From contig JBQCIO010000023.1 in NCBI GenBank assembly GCA_051953655.1, forward strand, positions 1 to 16,146: 16,146 nucleotides of DNA, given 5' to 3'. Positions 1 through 7,099 of this stretch are shown one piece after another. The translations under genes were made by a program, and so were the position numbers. Under the pieces are notes generated by a model. That model did no database searches. It worked only from the letters and a program-made list of their open reading frames with translations, and was not told the DNA's origin. Every line of letters begins with the position of its first letter. Position 1 is the first letter of the stretch. The stretch comes from JBQCHF01 sp051953655 (GTDB taxonomy: Bacteria > Actinomycetota > Actinomycetes > Motilibacterales > Motilibacteraceae).

Positions 1-888
1 GTCGGGACCAACGCGAGGCAGGTCCTGGCCGCCCGCTGGTTCGGCAGCGAGGTCGGACGCTTCTCCGGGCTCAGCAGCGCGCTCACCGGCGCCACCGCCG
101 CGGCCGGCGGCGGGCTGGCCGCGCTGCTCGTCGCCGCAGGAAGCTCCCTGCGGCCGATGTTCGCCGTCGATGCCGCCACGTTCGCCGTCGCAGCACTGAT
201 GCGCGCGCTGCTCACGGGCACCGGCGCCCGCGCCGCCCGCACTCCACGCCCGGGGCTACAGAACCTGCCGCAGGGGTTCGGGATTCTCACCACGCGCGGA
301 GTCGGGGCGCTGGTCGGGGTCTTCTGCCTGGTGCAGCTGGCCGAGGCGGTGGCCGCCCGGATGTTCGTGCCCGTGGTGCTCACGGTCTTCGCCGCACCCG
401 CGGGATGGGTGCCGCTGCTGGAGGCGGTCGGCGTGGTGAGCGCGCTGGGCGGGGTCGCCGTCGTCCCCTACGCGCGCCGCCTGAGCCCACGCCCGAGCAC
501 GCTGCTCGCCGGCACCCTGCCCGGGCTCGCCGTCGTCGTGGCGGCCTACGGACTGGTCCCGCACGTGCAGGCGCTGGTGCCGCTGGAGGCTCTGCTCGCG
601 GTGCTCGGCACCGTCGCCGGTGCGGCCCTGGTCGACGCCCTGGTGCTCGTGGTGCCACGAGACCGGCACGGGCAGGCGTTCGCGGCGCTGCTCACCGTCG
701 GGAACCTCGCCCAGGCCGGCGCCCTCGTGGTGCTCGGCGTGAGCGCGGACCGGCTGGGCCTGCGCACCACGCTCGTGCTCGGCGGGGTCCCGCTGCTGGC
801 GGCGGTCCCGCTGGCCCTGTCGTCCGGACGGGCCCCGCGACGGGTGTCTGGACCGGCCGGGGTCGACGACCTAGCCTCCCGCGCATGA
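1..888 (+). CDS. MFS transporter, C-terminal part (5' truncated by window edge)
   Basis: The frame is open from base 1 to a TGA at 886-888, giving 295 visible residues with no start, so the N-terminal half lies outside the window. Visible sequence is a run of hydrophobic segments rich in Ala, Val, Leu and Gly separated by short Arg-containing loops. The early stretch VDAATFAVAAL follows a Gly-rich helix, an arrangement typical of the MFS_3 (EntS-like) drug or siderophore exporter group. This points to an inner-membrane proton-coupled exporter, but the substrate cannot be read from what is here. Its stop overlaps the start of the next gene by ATGA. The family call is fairly secure; the subfamily is inference. 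Confidence 0.8.
   Translation, partial: VGTNARQVLAARWFGSEVGRFSGLSSALTGATAAAGGGLAALLVAAGSSLRPMFAVDAATFAVAALMRALLTGTGARAARTPRPGLQNLPQGFGILTTRGVGALVGVFCLVQLAEAVAARMFVPVVLTVFAAPAGWVPLLEAVGVVSALGGVAVVPYARRLSPRPSTLLAGTLPGLAVVVAAYGLVPHVQALVPLEALLAVLGTVAGAALVDALVLVVPRDRHGQAFAALLTVGNLAQAGALVVLGVSADRLGLRTTLVLGGVPLLAAVPLALSSGRAPRRVSGPAGVDDLASRA
872..877 (+). promoter_or_regulatory. Putative -10 element for a leaderless squalene-cyclase-like transcript
   Basis: TAGCCT fits the actinobacterial -10 pattern TANNNT and lies 7 nt before the ATG at 885. No Shine-Dalgarno sequence precedes that ATG. It lies inside the last codons of the MFS gene, so the downstream gene may have its own start of transcription despite the overlap. 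No clear -35 is visible. Confidence 0.4.
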
Positions 889-1820
889 CGGTGATCCCCT
901 GGCTGCTCGACGCCGACCCAGCGGTGCGCTGGCAGGTGCTGCGCGACCTCGAGGACGCACCCGCGGGCGTCGTCGCCGCCGAGCGGAGCCGGGTGGCCAC
1001 CGAAGGCTGGGGTGCGCACCTGCTGTCGCTGCGCGACCCGGACGGGCAGTGGGCCGGCGGCGCCTGCTTCCCCGCAGGGTTCCGCTGGTCCGAGGCCGGC
1101 GAGGGCCAGCCATGGACGTCGACCCTGCCCACGCTCGAGCTCCTCCGGGACTTCGGGCTGGACCCGGCCTCGGACCAGGCGCGCAAGACCGTCGCGCTGG
1201 TGAGCGAGAACTGCCGCTGGGAGTACGACGAGGCGTCGTTCTTCCAGGGCGAGGTAGAGGCCTGCATCAACGGGTGCACCCTCGCCCTCGGCGCCTGCTT
1301 CGGGGTCGACGTCGACGCGCTGGCCGCCCGGCTGGTCGGCGAGCAGCTCGAGGACGGCGGCTGGAACTGCGAGACCCAGAACGGGTCGGTCCGCTCCTCC
1401 TTCCACAGCACGATCTGCGTGCTGGAGGGGCTGCTCGCGCACGAGCGGGCCACCGGCGGAAGCCCGGCCTCGAGGGCTGCGCGTCGCCGCGGGGAGGAGT
1501 ACCTGCTCACGCGCCGGCTCCTGCGCCGGCTGAGCACGGGCGAGGTGGTCGACCCGGCATGGACCACGTTCTCCTTCCCGGTCCGCTGGTTCTACGACGT
1601 GCTGCGAGCCTTGGACCACTTCCGCACTGCCGCAGACCCTGTCGACGAGCGGCTGGGCGAGTCGATCGAGCTCCTCCGCGCCAAGCAGCAGCCCGACGGC
1701 ACATGGCTGCTGGAGAACACGCACCCGGGGCAGCTGCAGTTCGCTCTCGAAGACGGCGACGGACGACCCAGCCGGTGGAACACCCTGCGGGCGCTGCGCG
1801 TGCTGCGCTGGGCCGCCTGA
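885..1820 (+). CDS. Squalene-cyclase-like / prenyltransferase-like alpha/alpha-toroid protein
   Basis: The protein has 311 residues, about half the length of a true squalene-hopene cyclase. It carries three degenerate QW-type repeats: DPDGQW (51-56), LEDGGW (155-160) and QQPDGTW (268-274), the signature of terpenoid-cyclase-like alpha/alpha barrels. Other notable patches are EACINGC (125-131) and NGSVRSSFHST (166-176). I see no DXDD cyclase motif, so cyclase activity is not supported; a role as a small binding or uncharacterised enzyme domain is as likely. There is no signal peptide or membrane segment, so it is probably cytoplasmic. The ATG at 885 overlaps the MFS stop and is chosen because the sequence before it, in the same frame, is antisense-like Arg/Ala-rich filler. 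Function is unknown. Confidence 0.8.
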   Translation: MTVIPWLLDADPAVRWQVLRDLEDAPAGVVAAERSRVATEGWGAHLLSLRDPDGQWAGGACFPAGFRWSEAGEGQPWTSTLPTLELLRDFGLDPASDQARKTVALVSENCRWEYDEASFFQGEVEACINGCTLALGACFGVDVDALAARLVGEQLEDGGWNCETQNGSVRSSFHSTICVLEGLLAHERATGGSPASRAARRRGEEYLLTRRLLRRLSTGEVVDPAWTTFSFPVRWFYDVLRALDHFRTAADPVDERLGESIELLRAKQQPDGTWLLENTHPGQLQFALEDGDGRPSRWNTLRALRVLRWAA

Positions 1821-1991
1821 CGCCGATCACCAACGAGAGGCGACCACCCCCGCCGATTGCGGACGGAGGGCGTAGGCGGATTGGGCTCTGCCGGCGTCTG
1901 TGCCATACCTGGACCGGGTGCTGGTCCCGAACCCCTCGACCCAGCTGCGAGGATCGTGAGACTGCCGTGCGTCCGATTTCTTGACACCGGG

Positions 1992-3668
1992 TCAGAACGG
2001 CGGATCTTCACCCGCCGCACCCCAGCCTCGACCGGTCTCGGGCAGGAGTCGGTCGGGTTCGCGCCGGTACTCGTGCCCGGAGTGGGTGATGACGCGGTGG
2101 CCGCCGTCGTCGTCGCGGACGACGTCGAGGTGTTTCGCGGTCTTGAGCGGGTGGGTGGTCTTGCACTCGGGGTGCAGGTTGTCGGTGCTGGTCGGCCCGC
2201 CCGCCGGTCTCGATCTCGGGTCGTCCGGGTCGGGCGGTGGTCTCCATTCCTCGAGGTGGTCGTCCTCGGCCCACTCGACCGGGGAGTCGCACCACGGGGC
2301 CGCGCAGGTGGGCTTGGTGGCGATCAGCCAGTCCCGGATCGCCGCGCTGGGCTTGTATCGCTGCACCGAGAGGGCCTGTCCGGCCTTGTCGACGACCGCC
2401 ACCAGCCAGGACTTCGCGCCGGCCATCAGGTCGCGCAGCACCGGGGCGGGCAGGGTGCCGTAGCCGCGCAGCTCGCCGGGGTCGGTCGCGAGCCCGAACG
2501 CGGTCTCCGCGCTGAGCACGACCACCGGCAGCACCTCGCGGTCCTTGGCGGTCAGGGGTGCGCCGTCGTGGGCGGCGAGGGTGCCGCGCTCGGCCAGGTC
2601 AGTCAGGGCGTCGAACCTCCACGCCCCGACGCGCTGCTTGTAGACCTGCTGGCGGCGCTTCTTGGCCTCCTGCCAGACCGCGATCGCATCGGCGTGCTCG
2701 CGCGAGCCGTTCCCGTACTGCTTGCGGGCGGCACGCATGGCGAGCAGCGCATCCTTCTCGGTCGCTTTCGCCTCCGAGCGGGCCATGTCCCGCATCCAGC
2801 GGGCGTGCCCCTCGACCAGCTGGGCGATCCGGTGCACCTGCGTGGGGTCGCTCACCGCGCGCAGGGTGGAGTCGCGCACGATGCGGTTGCCGTCGGCGTC
2901 GAGCTGGTCGACCTCGTCGTGCCACACCTCGACCCGCCGGCCCTTGCGCGCGGCCTCGTGCTCGAGCGCGCCGCGGTCGGGCAGCAGCTTGGCCAGGACG
3001 CGCTCGATGTGCCGCTGCAGCTCCCTGGTGGTGGACGTCGGCACTTTCGGGAGCACGAGGTCGAGGACCTTCTCGAGCAGCTCCTGCGGGACGGCGCGGG
3101 TGGAGGTGCGCAGCACGTGCCACTGCTGCCGGGTCATCACCCCGGCCAGCATCAGCTCCCGCGCCCGGGCGTAGGGGCCGTCGAGCTGGCGGGCCTGCTC
3201 GGCGACCGCGTACATCCCGGCCGGGGACAGCCGCATCCCCAGCCGCAGCTCCTCCCGCCGGCACCGGGCGGCCATCTCGGTCGGGTCCTGCCACTCGGCC
3301 CACATCCGGTCCGCATGCTCCTGCGAGATCGGCTCCTCACCGAACCCCTCCGGGCCCGGGTCCTGGATGTGCGGCGACGCGTCCCCCAGCGAGGCGTCCC
3401 GCTCCGCGCGCAGCGCCCCGGCGACCGCTCGCAGGTGACGCCCCTCGGCAGCAGCGACCCCGGCCTTGGTGGCGGCGGTGAGCAGCACCCGGTCGTACAT
3501 CCGAAGCGTGGCCGCGTCCAGCTCGTTGAGCAGGTCCGCCACCCCGGTCGACAGCGGGTTCTCGATCGCGAACCGCAGCTTCTGCGCCAGCCCCACGCAC
3601 TCGGCCAAAGTGCCGGGCAGGACGTCGGCATCGACGTCCTTCTCCTGCACCGCCTGGCCGTGAACCAT
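1992..3668 (-). CDS. DUF222 / HNH endonuclease domain protein (13E12 repeat family)
   Basis: The product has 558 residues. The long N-terminal and middle part is Arg/Ala/Glu-rich and helical, as in DUF222. The C-terminus is an HNH zinc-finger nuclease: C455 and C460, then DDH (469-471), TSTDNLHPEC (494-503) with N497 and C502, then H506 in TTHPLKT. The usual RHH of this family is TTH here, but the metal-binding Cys and final His remain. These proteins are multicopy in many actinobacteria (REP13E12 in mycobacteria) and are suspected mobile or selfish elements; their biological role is not established. The ATG at 3668 has no Shine-Dalgarno and follows a TAGTCT box by 6 nt. It stands alone, convergent with the gene ending at 1820. 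The 171-nt gap 1821-1991 holds only a weak 5-bp hairpin. Confidence 0.88.
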   Translation of the reverse strand: MVHGQAVQEKDVDADVLPGTLAECVGLAQKLRFAIENPLSTGVADLLNELDAATLRMYDRVLLTAATKAGVAAAEGRHLRAVAGALRAERDASLGDASPHIQDPGPEGFGEEPISQEHADRMWAEWQDPTEMAARCRREELRLGMRLSPAGMYAVAEQARQLDGPYARARELMLAGVMTRQQWHVLRTSTRAVPQELLEKVLDLVLPKVPTSTTRELQRHIERVLAKLLPDRGALEHEAARKGRRVEVWHDEVDQLDADGNRIVRDSTLRAVSDPTQVHRIAQLVEGHARWMRDMARSEAKATEKDALLAMRAARKQYGNGSREHADAIAVWQEAKKRRQQVYKQRVGAWRFDALTDLAERGTLAAHDGAPLTAKDREVLPVVVLSAETAFGLATDPGELRGYGTLPAPVLRDLMAGAKSWLVAVVDKAGQALSVQRYKPSAAIRDWLIATKPTCAAPWCDSPVEWAEDDHLEEWRPPPDPDDPRSRPAGGPTSTDNLHPECKTTHPLKTAKHLDVVRDDDGGHRVITHSGHEYRREPDRLLPETGRGWGAAGEDPPF

Positions 3669-3987
3669 GAGACGAGACTAGGGACCGGGTCTGACAGTTC
3701 TCGTTCGCAGATAACCAGAATCGAGGGGAGCAGGGTCACAAGTTGGCAAAGAATCAAACCCAGCAATGACAACAAGGCGGGCACGTGGCGGAGCTTGATG
3801 CAGCCGCACGCTCGAGGTGGGTGCGCCAGGCCACAAGATCCGCGAAGAACCGGCCGCCGGGCAACGAGAACCCGCCCCGCACCGAACCGCCCCCGTCACC
3901 AGCCGCCTTGGACCCGACCACAGCAGGACCGGCGGCTGAAGCGAGCAGCCCTCACCATTCCTGCATGATCACGACGGGGTCTCGGCC
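3669..3987. other. 319-nt intergenic region
   Basis: This separates two - strand genes. Besides the promoter-like box and the ACCGGGTC copy, the stretch from about 3700 to 3785 is clearly less GC-rich than its surroundings, with several A-rich runs. From about 3790 to 3970 it is C-rich and carries only short, low-complexity open frames without a ribosome binding site. No coding gene, RNA gene or strong terminator hairpin was recognised. Confidence 0.6.
3675..3680 (-). promoter_or_regulatory. Putative -10 element for a leaderless DUF222-HNH transcript
   Basis: On the - strand TAGTCT is followed by 6 nt and then the ATG at 3668. It fits TANNNT, and no purine-rich ribosome binding site lies before the start codon. 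Transcription beginning at the A of the ATG is therefore the simplest reading. No convincing -35 was found 16-18 nt upstream. Confidence 0.45.
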
Positions 3988-5139
3988 TCAGTGAAACCGC
4001 CCCCGGTGCGCCCCCAGCACATCCAGCCCGAAGTCCGACTCCGGGTCGCGCCACACCGAGTGCGCGTGGTTGGCGCCGCGCTGGGTGTTGTCCCACTCCA
4101 CCAGCAGCCGCGGCCCCTGCAGCCGGTAGTAGTGCGGCGCCCCGGGCTCGACCGGGCCGGCCCAGGCGAGGTGCACGGCGTCGAGGGCGGCGTCGTCATA
4201 GGCGGACAGCGGCGAGACGACGTCGGGGACGCGGCCGAAGTAGGTGTCCAGCAGGGCCCGCAGCAGCTCGCGCTGGGCGGCATCGAGGTCACGGCCAGCA
4301 ACGCCCTTCGGTGCCGCGGTGTACTCGACGGCGCGGTGGTCGGCGTCGTCGAAGCCGACCTTCTCGTCGATGGCGTCGCTGAGCGCCTGCAGCTTCGCCT
4401 GCTCGGTGTCGTCGGGGAACCGCTCGTCGCGCCAGATCCCGGACAGCGGGATGACGCGGTCGCCCTCGGAGACGACGGTGCGGTTGGCGGTGACGAAGTC
4501 GGAGGGCGCCTTGGGCAGCAGCACGGCCTGCGCGGCCAGCTCGGGTGGGAGCGAGCGCACCAGGTCCCGGGCCAGGTCCTCCACCTGGGCCAGCGGGCGG
4601 TTGACCGCGCCGCCGAGCAGCGGGGACGCGGCCGGGTCGGCGCCGAGGAAGCACGGCGTGGCGGAGACGAGGACGCCGTCGACCACGAGGTTGTTGAGCG
4701 AGATGTGGTGGCCGCCGAACCGCCAGCCCCACGCCCCGGTCTCGCCCGGCTGCCCGAACACCCTCAGGTAGTACAGCCCCGGGTCGCGGCCGCGCTCGCG
4801 GTCGAAGCGGACGACGAATCCCTCGGCGTGGTCGAGCACGTTCTCCAGGCCCATCACCGTGGCCACGGTGACGTAGCCCGCCGGCGACAGCCCGGAGGCG
4901 ACCAGCCGCATCGCCGCCCGCTGCTGCGCAGGGCGCTGCTGGTGCACGGTGAGGCCGCCGTGGTCCGTCGGCGTGTAGAACCACCGTCGCCGCTCGGCGT
5001 CGGCCTCGCCGTCCTCCGGCACCGCGCCGACCCCCACCGTGCGCTGCTCGGCGTCGAGCGTGTCGAGCCAGGCCTGGGCGGCCTCGGCCATGGCGGCCGC
5101 GACCTGACGACGTCCGGTGAGGTCAGCTTCGGCGAGCAC
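3988..5139 (-). CDS. DUF3500 family protein
   Basis: The 383-residue protein matches DUF3500 end to end. It has a central FGGHHISLNN segment (141-150) followed by ATPCFLGADPA (160-170). The C-terminus has YYRLQGPRLLVEWDNTQ (337-353) then GANHAHSVWRDP (355-366). The HH pair at 144-145 and the NHAH motif at 357-360 are conserved-looking and could bind a metal or form an active site, but the family's biochemical role is not established. No signal peptide or membrane segment is evident in this copy. The GTG start at 5139 is preferred because a TAGAGT box lies 6 nt upstream and the frame starts cleanly there; no Shine-Dalgarno is present. It is divergent from the ABM gene at 5245. Confidence 0.85.
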   Translation of the reverse strand: MLAEADLTGRRQVAAAMAEAAQAWLDTLDAEQRTVGVGAVPEDGEADAERRRWFYTPTDHGGLTVHQQRPAQQRAAMRLVASGLSPAGYVTVATVMGLENVLDHAEGFVVRFDRERGRDPGLYYLRVFGQPGETGAWGWRFGGHHISLNNLVVDGVLVSATPCFLGADPAASPLLGGAVNRPLAQVEDLARDLVRSLPPELAAQAVLLPKAPSDFVTANRTVVSEGDRVIPLSGIWRDERFPDDTEQAKLQALSDAIDEKVGFDDADHRAVEYTAAPKGVAGRDLDAAQRELLRALLDTYFGRVPDVVSPLSAYDDAALDAVHLAWAGPVEPGAPHYYRLQGPRLLVEWDNTQRGANHAHSVWRDPESDFGLDVLGAHRGRFH

Positions 5140-5145
5140 GGGCGG

Positions 5146-5151
5146 ACTCTA
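5146..5151 (-). promoter_or_regulatory. Putative -10 element for a leaderless DUF3500 transcript
   Basis: TAGAGT on the - strand lies exactly 6 nt before the GTG at 5139, the same spacing as at the DUF222-HNH gene. No ribosome binding site is present, consistent with leaderless translation. Confidence 0.45.
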
Positions 5152-5190
5152 CGCCCGGCGTGCGCCCTGTGCAGCAGCCGTCGAATGTCC

Positions 5191-5196
5191 TAGCGT
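5191..5196 (+). promoter_or_regulatory. Putative -10 element of the ABM gene
   Basis: TAGCGT fits TANNNT in the 105-nt divergent gap and would give a leader of roughly 40 nt. Unlike its leaderless neighbours, the downstream gene has a clear GGAGGA ribosome binding site at 5235-5240. No good -35 is visible. Confidence 0.3.
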
Positions 5197-5244
5197 CGCC
5201 CGCGAGCGAGCTCCGCTCCGCAGTGCCGACCCCCGGAGGACACC

Positions 5245-5565
5245 GTGCCCACCCCGACCGACGACCGCCGCGACCTGCTCACCATCATCGCCTTCATGAA
5301 AGCCGCGCCCGGCAAGGAGTCCGAGCTCAAGGCGGCCCTGGAGTCGCTCATCGAGCCGACCAGCCAGGAGGCTGGCTACGTCAACTACGACCTGCACCAG
5401 TCGATCGAGGACCCCGGCACCTTCTTCTTCTACGAGAACTGGGAGTCCGCGGACCACCTCGACGCCCACCTACAGACCCCGCACCTGGTCGACTTCGCCG
5501 GGCGGATCCCTGAGCTGCTCGACGAGAACGGCCTGACCATCACCCGGCTGCGCCGCATCGCCTGA
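5245..5565 (+). CDS. Antibiotic biosynthesis monooxygenase (ABM) family / putative quinol monooxygenase
   Basis: A 106-residue single-domain protein with the small ferredoxin-like ABM fold. It begins LLTIIAFMKAAPGKE (11-25), where beta-1 leads into the PGKE turn. It continues with EAGYVNYDLHQS (51-62) and FFYENWESADHLDAHL (70-85), and ends with TPHLVDF (88-94), a typical C-terminal ABM helix. Relatives include YgiN-type quinol monooxygenases and ActVA-Orf6-like enzymes, which act as cofactor-free dimers in the cytoplasm; the substrate here is unknown. The GTG start is fixed by GGAGGA 4 nt upstream. It is a lone gene ending in front of strong tandem hairpins. Confidence 0.88.
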   Translation: MPTPTDDRRDLLTIIAFMKAAPGKESELKAALESLIEPTSQEAGYVNYDLHQSIEDPGTFFFYENWESADHLDAHLQTPHLVDFAGRIPELLDENGLTITRLRRIA

Positions 5566-5589
5566 GCCGCACCGCCGGAGAGAACGCCG

Positions 5590-5635
5590 AAGGGCGGGTG
5601 CGCCGACCACCGTGGTGGTCCGCGCACCCGCCCTT
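5590..5635. terminator. Strong bidirectional hairpin between convergent genes
   Basis: AAGGGCGGGTGCGC (5590-5603) pairs perfectly with 5622-5635. After one mismatch, GACCAC (5605-5610) pairs with GTGGTC (5615-5620) around a 4-nt loop. The result is a stem of about 20 bp with A-rich and T-rich edges on either side. It lies 25 nt past the ABM stop and also faces the end of the SBP gene, so it can serve both strands. Confidence 0.85.
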
Positions 5636-5638
5636 CTC

Positions 5639-5666
5639 AGCGCGGGACGGTCCCGGGTCCCGCGCT
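5639..5666. terminator. Second hairpin, probable auxiliary terminator for the SBP side
   Basis: AGCGCGGGAC (5639-5648) pairs with GTCCCGCGCT (5657-5666) around an 8-nt loop. It lies 14 nt past the SBP stop on the - strand. There is no long U-tract, which is usual for actinobacterial hairpins. Confidence 0.6.
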
Positions 5667-7066
5667 GACCTGTCCCCCTGTCAGGCGTTGGGGCGCAACT
5701 GGAGCAGCACGTACGCGCAGTTGGCTGGGTTGGGCGACGGGTCCATGTACTGGTTGTCCTTCGTGACCCACCCGCTGTAGTTCGAGCTGTTGTACTCGTA
5801 CCAGCCGGCCGCGTACATGATCGGCGCCACCGGGACCTGCTCGGACATCACCTTGGCCAGGGTGTTGATGGCCTTGCCCGCCGCCTCCTCGGTGCCCGCC
5901 TTGGCGTAGTCCGCGAGCGCCGCGGTCGCGCTGGGGTCGGAGAACCGGCCGTAGTTGCCGCTGGCGTTGTTGCCCTGCGCGAGCGCCGGGTCGAGCCATC
6001 CGGAGTAGGCGGCGTACGGCGACGGGCCGGTCGAGCCCCAGTGGATGGCGGAGTCGAAGGTGCCCGCGGCCAGGTCGCTGTACCACTTGTTCGCGTCCAC
6101 GCCGTTCACGGTGACGTCGAAGCCGACCGCCTTGAGGTCCTGGGCCATGATCTGCGCGGCCTGGTAGTAGTCCGTGTAGGCCGTCGGGTCCTCGATCTTG
6201 AAGGCCACCTCCTGGCCGTTCTTGGCCCAGATCCCCTTGGCGTCCTTCGCGTAGCCGGCGCCCTTCATGATGCTCTCGACGGCGGCGGCGTCCTGGGTCG
6301 GCTTGAGGTCGTTGGCGTACTCCTTGGGAAGCACGCTGGAGAAGTTCGGCAGCAGCAGGCCGCTGGAGGACGTGGCGGGCGCCTCGTAGCCCTGCTCGGC
6401 CTGGCCGGCCACCTTCTGCCGGTCGAGGCCCATGCTGACGGCCTTGCGGACCGACGGGTCCTGCAGTGCAGCCGGACCGCTCTTCACGTTGAACTCGAGG
6501 CTCACCACGTTGATCGCCGGGAACCAGTAGTGGTGGTTCTGCGGATCCTTGGCGACGAAGCTCTGCTCGATCTGCGAGACGAAGTTGCCGGCGTAGTCGA
6601 TCTTCCCGGCGGACAGCTGCTGCAGGGCGACGTCGTTGCTGGAGAAGCTGGGCACGTCCACCTCGGGCACCGGCGGGTTGCCGCCCCAGTAGCCCGGGTT
6701 CGCCTTCAGCTGCAGGCCCTGCGCCGTGAAGTTCGCCAGCGTGTAGGGCCCGGTGCCCACCGGCTTGGCGTCGGCGAACTTCGACGGGTCCGACGACGCG
6801 CTGTAGGCCGACTTCTTCACCACGAAGGTCTGGCCGGCGATGTTGAAGATGTTCTGGAACTGCGGCTGGGTGAAGGTCACCTTCACCTGGTTGGTCCCCA
6901 CGGCGCTGGCGCCGGAGATCGGCAGGCCGAGCCGGTTGGCGGCCGGGACGTCCTTCATCACCTGGTAGGTGTAGGCGACGTCGTCGGCCGTCAGGGGCGA
7001 GCCGTCGCTGAACTTGACGCCGTCCCGGAGGGTGAAGGTGATCTCGGTGCCGGTGTCGTTCCAGGA

Positions 7067-7074
7067 GAAATTGC
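7067..7074. repeat. Target site duplication, left copy (GAAATTGC)
   Basis: GAAATTGC directly abuts the left IS end and is identical to 8482-8489. Eight base pairs is the usual ISL3-family duplication length. The site is AT-rich relative to the host gene. Confidence 0.95.
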
Positions 7075-7099
7075 GGGTCTCCTGCTCTATCCGTGGGTG
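7075..7099 (+). repeat. IS terminal inverted repeat, left
   Basis: The 25-bp end starts GGGTCTCCTGCT and ends TCCGTGGGTG. It matches the right end at 21 of 25 positions without gaps; mismatches are at positions 3, 13, 14 and 15. The transposase stop codon (7087-7089) lies inside it. Confidence 0.92.

Larger units (their letters stand above)
1986..3691. repeat. 8-bp direct repeat ACCGGGTC bracketing the DUF222-HNH gene
   Basis: ACCGGGTC occurs at 1986-1993, overlapping the gene's stop codon, and again at 3684-3691, just upstream of its -10-like box. The copies bracket the gene closely, which would suit a mobile-element target duplication. However, an 8-mer of this composition can recur by chance in such GC-rich DNA, and one copy overlaps coding sequence. 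Confidence 0.25.

Noticed and set aside
1911..1927. GGACC/GGTCC hairpin between convergent genes as a terminator
   Set aside because: A 5-bp stem with a 7-nt loop is too weak to call.
1857..3968. 703-residue open frame on the + strand
   Set aside because: It mirrors the DUF222-HNH gene, whose zinc and HNH residues are intact on the - strand.
3785..3994. 69-residue open frame on the + strand in the intergenic region
   Set aside because: It is Pro/Ala/Arg low-complexity, has no ribosome binding site and overlaps the end of the DUF3500 gene; no family recognised.
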